Below are positions 58,461 through 64,000 of a stretch of DNA of 64,000 nt, piece after piece. Below the pieces are notes generated by a model. The model was not told the origin of the DNA, did not search any database, and saw only the letters and a program-made list of their open reading frames with translations. Source of the stretch: an uncultured Bradyrhizobium sp. Its GTDB lineage: Bacteria; Pseudomonadota; Alphaproteobacteria; Rhizobiales; Xanthobacteraceae. The stretch spans positions 1-64,000 of the forward strand of contig NZ_CAKZHY010000098.1 in assembly GCF_936928535.1 (NCBI RefSeq), written 5' to 3'. The translations under genes were made by a program, and so were the position numbers. Numbering within the stretch: position 1 is the first letter of the stretch; each line of letters starts with the position of its first letter.

Positions 58461-60425
58461 CTACAGCCCCGTCGATGCCTCGATCCTGAACTGCGCCAGC
58501 GCGCTTCCCGGATCGGTTTGCAACAGCTGCATCATCTGCATCAGCGGCACCTTGGCGCGGGGCGTGAGCTTGATGACGAGCGTCTGGCCCGGCGTCTCGA
58601 CAAAGCTCGCGATGGCATCCACGGCCGCGCCCGCCTCTGGATTGGCCGCGGCGATTTCCTCCCGGTGCGCCCTGACGCTGTCGGCAAACGCCTGGCGAGC
58701 GGCGTCGCGGCTGACATTTTGGGAGCGTGCGTATTGCGTTGCTGCGGCCTCGACGCCGCCATTGTCGCGCAGAGAGAATTCGAGCGCGCCGGCCTCAACC
58801 CGGGCCGCGTGGCCCATGAACTGCGCGGGATCCGATGAGAACACCTCGCGCGGCACGTTGCCGAGCGCGACGTGCAATTGCGCTCTTGCGATGCCTCCGA
58901 TGTCGAGGGTCGCCGGCGTCAGAGCAAAGCTGCTGGCCTGTTCGGTCCAGGCCGCGCCGAGATCGAGGTCGATCGCCAGTCTGTCGATGCCGGCGGCGAG
59001 CAACGGAAGCTGCTTCGGATCGGATGGATCGGTGGGCGTGACAAGTTTCGCGACCACGTGCGCCTTGCTCGGGATCGAGCCGATCAGTTGCCCCCAGTCC
59101 AGGCTCACGGTGTCGACGATGACCTGCTTCTTGGTATTCTTGAAGGGTGCAACCACGCCCTTGATCTCCGCGCCGGCGAGTACGCCGAACAGGCCGAGCA
59201 TCTGATCCGGCGAGGGGGCTCGCCCTGACGTGGTGAGGCTGGCGGCCCAGCGCATCAGGTTCGGCACGCTGAAGGACTTCAGCGCGAACCGCTCCATCTT
59301 GAACTGGCCCTGCGGGGTCGGGGCATCGAGACCTTCGACCGCGAACTCGCCTTCAGAATATCTGATGGCGTTGAACTTGCCGGTCCCCTGCGGCGTTTCC
59401 ATCGACAAATCGGCGAGTGTCACCTTGCCGACCCGCGCGCCCTCATAGAGGTTTGCGACCTTCTCCATCAATTCGCGCATCTGGGCCGGGTTTTGGGCTG
59501 CAGACGGATCCTTCGACAGAACAGCCAGCAGTTCTCCAGGACGAAACTTCGACGGCTGGTAGGCGATGTCCTCGACCAGGATGCGGCCGATTTTCGCTCC
59601 GATGCCTGATGTCGAAGTCATCGCATACGCAGTTGATATCTGCCTGTAGACCCGATGATAGCTATCGTCGTTTGGCTTGTTCGGACTGAGCGCGGCGATC
59701 ACGACGTTCGCGTCGAAATCTTCGATCGTCGCGTCGGAGAACCCCGAGGTGATTTTATCCGGGCGCGGCTGTTGCACATTGATGGCAACGTCGGCGCGAT
59801 CCACCCTTATTGTATCGATCTTGCCGCTGGTGATGTTGCGGAACGTCAGCCCCGAATAGGTAATCTCACCCGATCCTCCTCCGGTGATCCCACTCATTGC
59901 GGCGCTGATCGTTGGGACGTTGAGCGAACTGGCTGTCATTCTCGCAAATTGCTCGAGCCCGAAACGATAGGCGTCGAGCAGGGAATCCGAGGCCGGCGCG
60001 CCTTGCATGTTTGCGGGCCCGGAATAGTTGGCCAAGGTGATCTGGGGGATCTTGTAGGTCAGCTTCATGCTCGCCGGACCTGCGGCGCCGTCGAGCGCCA
60101 ACTCAGCGCCTGATATCTCGACATTGTCAGCCGCAATGCGGGTCTCGTTGACTTGGCGCAGGCCGACAGCCTTGAAGCTCGCAGCCTTGATGGCAGCCAG
60201 GGGAGCCCGTCCCGGCTCGACGTCGATATTCTCGATCGTCAGCGTCCGGCTCGACAGCTCGAAGGCGACCTTGCCGTGGCTCGCCTTGCCGCCTTGGCTG
60301 CGGATATGCTCGAACGCCGCCTCGACCTCGGCCATCACGCGGTGCTGGGCATAGAGGTTGAAGCCGAACCATCCGCCCGCGGCGAGCACGGCTGCCGCGA
60401 TCAGGCCGATCAGGATGCGCTTCAT
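58461..60425 (-). CDS. Large membrane-anchored periplasmic protein of unknown function
   Basis: A 654-residue protein. The N-terminal signal anchor is MKRILIGLIAAAVLAAGGWF plus GFNLYAQHRVMAEVEAAFEH. The rest is a long mostly beta-rich sequence with repeated motifs such as LTIENIDVEPG, DNVEISGAELALDG, YSGLTFRNITSGKIDTIRV and VDTVSLDWGQ. This pattern (alternating short beta strands with IDV/LTI-type units) resembles AsmA-like or DUF945-like envelope proteins, by eye only. The C-terminal ~100 residues are more helical. GGAGCTGGGA precedes the ATG. I do not recognise a family with certainty. Confidence 0.85.
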   Translation of the reverse strand: MKRILIGLIAAAVLAAGGWFGFNLYAQHRVMAEVEAAFEHIRSQGGKASHGKVAFELSSRTLTIENIDVEPGRAPLAAIKAASFKAVGLRQVNETRIAADNVEISGAELALDGAAGPASMKLTYKIPQITLANYSGPANMQGAPASDSLLDAYRFGLEQFARMTASSLNVPTISAAMSGITGGGSGEITYSGLTFRNITSGKIDTIRVDRADVAINVQQPRPDKITSGFSDATIEDFDANVVIAALSPNKPNDDSYHRVYRQISTAYAMTSTSGIGAKIGRILVEDIAYQPSKFRPGELLAVLSKDPSAAQNPAQMRELMEKVANLYEGARVGKVTLADLSMETPQGTGKFNAIRYSEGEFAVEGLDAPTPQGQFKMERFALKSFSVPNLMRWAASLTTSGRAPSPDQMLGLFGVLAGAEIKGVVAPFKNTKKQVIVDTVSLDWGQLIGSIPSKAHVVAKLVTPTDPSDPKQLPLLAAGIDRLAIDLDLGAAWTEQASSFALTPATLDIGGIARAQLHVALGNVPREVFSSDPAQFMGHAARVEAGALEFSLRDNGGVEAAATQYARSQNVSRDAARQAFADSVRAHREEIAAANPEAGAAVDAIASFVETPGQTLVIKLTPRAKVPLMQMMQLLQTDPGSALAQFRIEASTGL

Positions 60426-60670
60426 TCCCAGCTCCGGTTGCTCGTTGTGCGCTGCGCAAGCGGCATATTCGGGAAATGTCGCTAGGTCCAGGGAAAGCTA
60501 GCGCTTTCAAATATTTGACGGAGGGCCCTGTTGATGGGGGCGCAATCGGATGTTGCCACCGGGCCTGTGGCCGTGCTTCATCCCGTTTCCACGACCCGGA
60601 AATAGCGTCCGCTTGGATGGCAGCTCCGGATGATGCATTTTGAGGCCGGTAACGCGAGGCGAGAGACCGC

Positions 60671-62983
60671 ATGTCGTCCTATTCTGATGATCTCCACCAG
60701 GCGGCTCTGGCCTATCACCGTCTGCCGCGCCCCGGAAAGCTCGAGATCCAGGCAAGCAAGCCGCTTGCGAACCAGCGCGACCTCGCGCTTGCCTATTCTC
60801 CGGGCGTTGCCGCCGCCTGCACCGAGATCGCCAAGAACCCGGCGGAAGCCGCGACCCTGACCACCCGCGCCAATCTGGTCGCCGTGGTCTCGAACGGCAC
60901 CGCGGTGCTCGGCCTCGGCAATATCGGTCCGCTGGCGTCCAAGCCGGTGATGGAAGGCAAGGCGGTCCTGTTCAAGAAGTTCGCCGGCATCGACGTGTTC
61001 GACATCGAGATCGCCGCCGACACCATCGACCGCGTGGTCGAGACGGTGGCCGCGCTCGAGCCGACCTTCGGCGGCATCAACCTGGAAGACATCCGTGGTC
61101 CGGAATGCTTCGAGATCGAGGCGCGACTGAAGGAGCGCATGAAGATCCCGGTCTTCCATGACGATCAGCACGGCACCGCGATCATCGTTGCCGCCGCGAT
61201 CACCAATGGACTGAGGCTGAACGGCAAGAAGCTGTCGGACGTCAAGATCGTCGCGTCGGGGGCGGGGGCCGCTGCGATCGCCACGCTCAACCTGCTGGTG
61301 TCGATGGGCGCGCAGCGCAAGAACATCTGGGTCTGCGACATCGACGGCCTCGTGCATGAGGGCCGCAACACCTCGATGGACCGCTGGAAGGCGGTCTACG
61401 CGCAGAAGACCGACAAGCGCACGCTGGGTGACGTCATCGGCGGCGCCGACATCTTCATCGGGCTTTCGGCCCCTGGCGTGCTCAAGCCCGAGATGGCCAA
61501 GGCAATGGGCGACAAGCCCCTGATCATGGCGCTGGCCAACCCGACGCCTGAGATCATGCCGGAAGAAGCGCGTAAAGTGCGTCCGGACGCCATGATCTGC
61601 ACCGGGCGCTCGGACTATCCGAACCAAGTCAACAACGTCCTCTGCTTCCCCTTCATCTTCCGCGGCGCGCTCGATGTCGGCGCCAGCGCGATCAACGAGG
61701 AGATGAAGCACGCCGCCGTCGAGGCCATCGCGCAGCTCGCGCGCGAGGCGCCGTCGGACGCGGTCTCCCAGGGCAGCCTCGACACCGGTGAAGCGGGTGG
61801 CTTCGGGCCGGGCTCGCTGATCCCGAGTCCGTTTGATCCCAGGCTCATTCTGCGCATCGCGCCGGCTGTGGCCAAGGCGGCGATGGAATCGGGCGTCGCG
61901 ACGCGCCCCATCACCAATTTCGACGAATACACCGCGCTGCTCGAGCGCTTCGCCTTCCGTTCCGGCCTCGTCATGAAGCCGATGTTCGCCAAGGCCAAGA
62001 CCCAGCCGGTGCGCGTGATCTACGCCGAAGGCGAGGACGAGCGCGTGCTCCGCGCCACGCAGGTGGTGCTGGAGGAGAAGCTGGCGACGCCGATCCTGGT
62101 CGGCCGCCCCTCAGTGGTCGAGGCGCGCATCGAGCGGTTCGGCCTGTCGATCAAGGCGGGCAGGGATTTCGATCTCGTCAATCCCGAGGACGATCCGCGC
62201 TACCGCTCCTACGTGCAGTCCTATGTCGAGGTCGCCGGTCGCCGCGGCGTGACGCCGGATGCGGCACGCACAGTGGTACGCACCAACAACACCGTCATCG
62301 CCGCGCTCGCGGTGACGCGCGGGGAGGCGGATGCGATGCTCTGCGGCGTCGAAGGCCGCTATATGAGCCATCTGCGTCATGTCCGCGAGATCGTCGGCTT
62401 CTCGCCCGGCATCAGCGACTATGCGGCGCTGGCGCTGCTGATCACCAGCAAGGGCGCGTTCTTCATTGCCGACACGCAAGTCAGGCCCAATCCGAGCGCG
62501 GAAGAACTTGCCGAGATCGCCTCGCTCGCCGCGGTCCACGTCCAACGCTTCAACATCAAGCCCAAGATCGCTTTCGTCTCGCACTCGGATTTCGGCAGCT
62601 ACGATACCGATTCCTCGCGCAAGATGCGCCGGGCGACCCAGCTCTTGAAGGACAAGCATCCCGAGATCGAGGCCGACGGCGAGATGCAGGGCGACACCGC
62701 GCTTTCCGCCGCCGCCCGAAAAATGGTGCTGCCGCACTCCAAGCTGGAGGGCGAGGCCAACATCATGATCATGCCGAACCTGGATACTGCCAACGTCGCC
62801 TATCAGATGATCAAGTCGCTGGCCGATGCGCTGCCTGTCGGCCCGATCCTGATCGGCCCGGCGCGGACCGCGCATATCCTCACCCCCTCGGTGACCGCGC
62901 GCGGCATCCTGAACATGACCGCGGTCGCCGTGGTCGAAGCACAGGAGCGTGCGGCCCGGCAGCAGCCGACGTTGTTTACCTAA
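60671..62983 (+). CDS. maeB: NADP-dependent malic enzyme (MaeB, with phosphotransacetylase-like domain)
   Basis: A 770-residue multidomain enzyme. The malic domain has LAYSPGVAAACTEIAKNPAE, the NAD(P)-binding loop IVASGAGAAAIATLNLLV, and the catalytic-type region (residues ~1-420) with EIMPEEARKVRPDAMICTGR. The C-terminal half (~430-770) resembles phosphate acetyltransferase (PTA) and is found in MaeB-type proteins, probably as a regulator. It decarboxylates malate to pyruvate with NADPH formation. GAGAG precedes the ATG. Full length. Confidence 0.96.
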   Translation: MSSYSDDLHQAALAYHRLPRPGKLEIQASKPLANQRDLALAYSPGVAAACTEIAKNPAEAATLTTRANLVAVVSNGTAVLGLGNIGPLASKPVMEGKAVLFKKFAGIDVFDIEIAADTIDRVVETVAALEPTFGGINLEDIRGPECFEIEARLKERMKIPVFHDDQHGTAIIVAAAITNGLRLNGKKLSDVKIVASGAGAAAIATLNLLVSMGAQRKNIWVCDIDGLVHEGRNTSMDRWKAVYAQKTDKRTLGDVIGGADIFIGLSAPGVLKPEMAKAMGDKPLIMALANPTPEIMPEEARKVRPDAMICTGRSDYPNQVNNVLCFPFIFRGALDVGASAINEEMKHAAVEAIAQLAREAPSDAVSQGSLDTGEAGGFGPGSLIPSPFDPRLILRIAPAVAKAAMESGVATRPITNFDEYTALLERFAFRSGLVMKPMFAKAKTQPVRVIYAEGEDERVLRATQVVLEEKLATPILVGRPSVVEARIERFGLSIKAGRDFDLVNPEDDPRYRSYVQSYVEVAGRRGVTPDAARTVVRTNNTVIAALAVTRGEADAMLCGVEGRYMSHLRHVREIVGFSPGISDYAALALLITSKGAFFIADTQVRPNPSAEELAEIASLAAVHVQRFNIKPKIAFVSHSDFGSYDTDSSRKMRRATQLLKDKHPEIEADGEMQGDTALSAAARKMVLPHSKLEGEANIMIMPNLDTANVAYQMIKSLADALPVGPILIGPARTAHILTPSVTARGILNMTAVAVVEAQERAARQQPTLFT

Positions 62984-62989
62984 GGCGGT

Positions 62990-63143
62990 CTTCGCCTCTC
63001 CCCGCGTGCGGGAGAGGCCGGAATTTGCGAGAGCAAATTCGGGGTGAGGGGGAATCTCCGCGAGTACAACTCGCAACGCAATTGCTGAGGCAGCCCCTCA
63101 CCCCGACCCTCTCCCCGTAAGAACGGGGAGAGGGAGCAGCTGC
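62990..63143. repeat. Structured intergenic repeat with nested hairpins
   Basis: Four stem-loops are visible: CCTCTCC(C)CGC/GCGGGAGAGG (62995-63017), GAATTTGC-GAGA-GCAAATTC (63021-63040), GCGAGT-ACA-ACTCGC (63060-63074) and a perfect 12-base stem CCCTCTCCCCGT/ACGGGGAGAGGG (63107-63134) with a 4-base loop. An enclosing stem pairs 63041-63051 with 63094-63104 (11 bases). The CCCTCTCCCCG / CGGGGAGAGGG string is a familiar alphaproteobacterial intergenic repeat. It lies between maeB and doxX, both on the plus strand. Confidence 0.8.
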
Positions 63144-63248
63144 CCACCGCTTTTGAATAACTTCCACTTTTCCATTTCCCCGTTTGAAAACCGCAGGCGG
63201 ACTCTTCATAATCCTCCGGCGCGTTTGCGTTTTGCCAAGAGGCCGACC

Positions 63249-63701
63249 ATGCCAGCGTTCGTGACTTTCGGGCGAATCCTGTTCGCCGTGCTGTTCATCT
63301 ACACGGGCGCGACCAAGCTCATCGCCATCCAGGCGACGGCCGATTTCATCGCCGGCAAGATCGTGGTGCCCGAAATGGTCGCGCCCTACGCCAAGCAGGT
63401 CGAGACGGCGACCGCGATGACCACGCCGCAGCTGCTGGCGATCGCGATCGGCGGGCTCGAGGTCATCGCGGGCCTGATGATCGCCCTGAATTTCGGGGCG
63501 CGCTTCTTCGCGATGCTGATGGTGATCTACATCGCGATCTCGACCGTGCTGTTCTCCGATTTCTGGAACCAGGCGGCGCCCGAGAACGCGGCGGTAGTGG
63601 TCGATGCGCTGAAGAATCTGTCGATCATCGGCGCGCTGTTCATGATCATGGGCTATGGCCGCGCCACGCGCTCGGCCGAGACCGCCTACGGGGATGTGTA
63701 A
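63249..63701 (+). CDS. DoxX-family membrane protein
   Basis: A 150-residue protein with four hydrophobic segments (about residues 1-22, 62-85, 88-108, 122-145). It starts MPAFVTFGRILFAVLFIYTG with AAGAGG before the ATG. Residues LFIYTGATKLIAI and LEVIAGLMIALNFGARF are typical of DoxX/SURF4-like proteins. The frame to 63153 adds a leader overlapping the repeat. Members have been linked to oxidative-stress protection or respiration, but the function is not established. Confidence 0.88.
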   Translation: MPAFVTFGRILFAVLFIYTGATKLIAIQATADFIAGKIVVPEMVAPYAKQVETATAMTTPQLLAIAIGGLEVIAGLMIALNFGARFFAMLMVIYIAISTVLFSDFWNQAAPENAAVVVDALKNLSIIGALFMIMGYGRATRSAETAYGDV

Positions 63702-63704
63702 GCG

Positions 63705-64000
63705 CTAATCCGACCGTCGCCACGGCGTAACCGTGACGTCGTAGGCTGCGTCGAGCATGTAAGGCGTGCCCGGCGCCATTCCGTGTGAGGCCAGCACCTC
63801 GTGCGGCGTCCGCCGGGGCACATCGACGAAGCAGCCTTCGCCGCCGGGCAGCCGCACATGAGGGGCCTCCGACAGCCAGAACGTGTCGTAGCGGTCCATG
63901 AACATGTCGAACACATCAGGGCCGCCGATGATTGCGACCCGCCCCGAGGCGACATCGGCAAACGCGCAGGCCTCCTCGAAGCTCGCATGCTCCGGATTCC
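63705..64000 (-). CDS. folA: Dihydrofolate reductase, C-terminal part (start beyond the window)
   Basis: The frame enters at 64000 and stops at 63705. It encodes the last 98 residues including VASGRVAIIGGPDVFDMF (the GGxxVY-like nucleotide-binding motif of DHFR) and DRYDTFWLSEAPHVRLPGGE, the beta-sheet end of the family. It reduces dihydrofolate to tetrahydrofolate with NADPH. Convergent with doxX, only 3 bases apart. The catalytic N-terminal part lies outside the window. Confidence 0.85.
   Translation of the reverse strand, partial: NPEHASFEEACAFADVASGRVAIIGGPDVFDMFMDRYDTFWLSEAPHVRLPGGEGCFVDVPRRTPHEVLASHGMAPGTPYMLDAAYDVTVTPWRRSD

Noticed and set aside
1..64000. CRISPR array, prophage, insertion sequence, tRNA or rRNA
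   Set aside because: No regularly spaced direct repeats, phage gene runs, transposases, tRNA T-arms or rRNA motifs were found on either strand.

Overview
The window reads as a chromosomal segment of an alphaproteobacterium of the Bradyrhizobium / Nitrobacteraceae type. This is inferred from high G+C, many GTG/TTG starts, LptF-LptG-LptD-SurA-PdxA-RsmA gene order, HdaA beside PurM-PurN, a FixK/FNR-type box, an EcfG-type (GGAAC-N17-CGTT) promoter and several palindromic intergenic repeats of the kind seen in that lineage. There is no rRNA, tRNA, CRISPR array, insertion sequence or prophage that I can recognise; most of the window is ordinary core and accessory chromosome.

Layout. 1-6.1 kb: small or secreted proteins (a truncated Pro/Ala-rich protein, a Gly/Ser-rich secreted protein, a secreted caspase-like protein with a DUF4189-like tail), a Ca2+/H+ antiporter preceded by a FixK-type box, three small genes (one with an EcfG-type promoter), a Crp/Fnr regulator. 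6.2-14.9 kb: a tightly packed minus-strand envelope/biogenesis operon lptF-lptG-lptD-surA-pdxA-rsmA followed by a zinc alcohol dehydrogenase. 15.2-20 kb: pepA-holC, a lipoprotein, a methyltransferase, a Tat-type ABC substrate-binding protein. 20.3-26.8 kb: an RTX protein built from long internal repeats together with its type I secretion ATPase and membrane-fusion protein. 26.9-31.1 kb: ABC-F protein, two small proteins flanking a pair of hairpins with identical C-rich loops, ndk, a TerC-family protein. 31.1-38.5 kb: ppx-ppk, hdaA with a CDP-alcohol phosphatidyltransferase, purM-purN, a cold-shock protein. 38.8-43.2 kb: an autotransporter-type outer-membrane protein, a LysR regulator and a divergent four-gene cluster (two GNAT proteins, an isochorismatase-fold protein lacking its catalytic cysteine, a 55-residue protein). 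43.2-48.7 kb: an aromatic-type module (FAD monooxygenase, IclR regulator, AAHS-type MFS transporter) with two matching palindromic operators, then a class III aminotransferase. 48.9-54.5 kb: rnd and a UgpABE-like ABC transporter without ATPase, co-transcribed with a metallophosphodiesterase. 54.9-64 kb: selO, aspS, a large membrane-anchored protein, maeB, a DoxX protein and the end of a dihydrofolate reductase gene.

How the parts work together. The lpt operon couples LPS transport with outer-membrane chaperoning and RNA modification. The RTX/T1SS genes form a self-contained export unit that needs a TolC-like partner from elsewhere. The IclR module probably imports and hydroxylates an aromatic acid. 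The UgpABE-like transporter plus phosphodiesterase probably imports and cleaves a phosphodiester or a sugar-phosphate-like compound. The best candidates for something undescribed are the GNAT/GNAT/pseudo-isochorismatase cluster under a LysR protein with a strong palindrome at its start, and the paired C-loop hairpins downstream of the small secreted protein at 29.2 kb. No novel system is proven by sequence alone.
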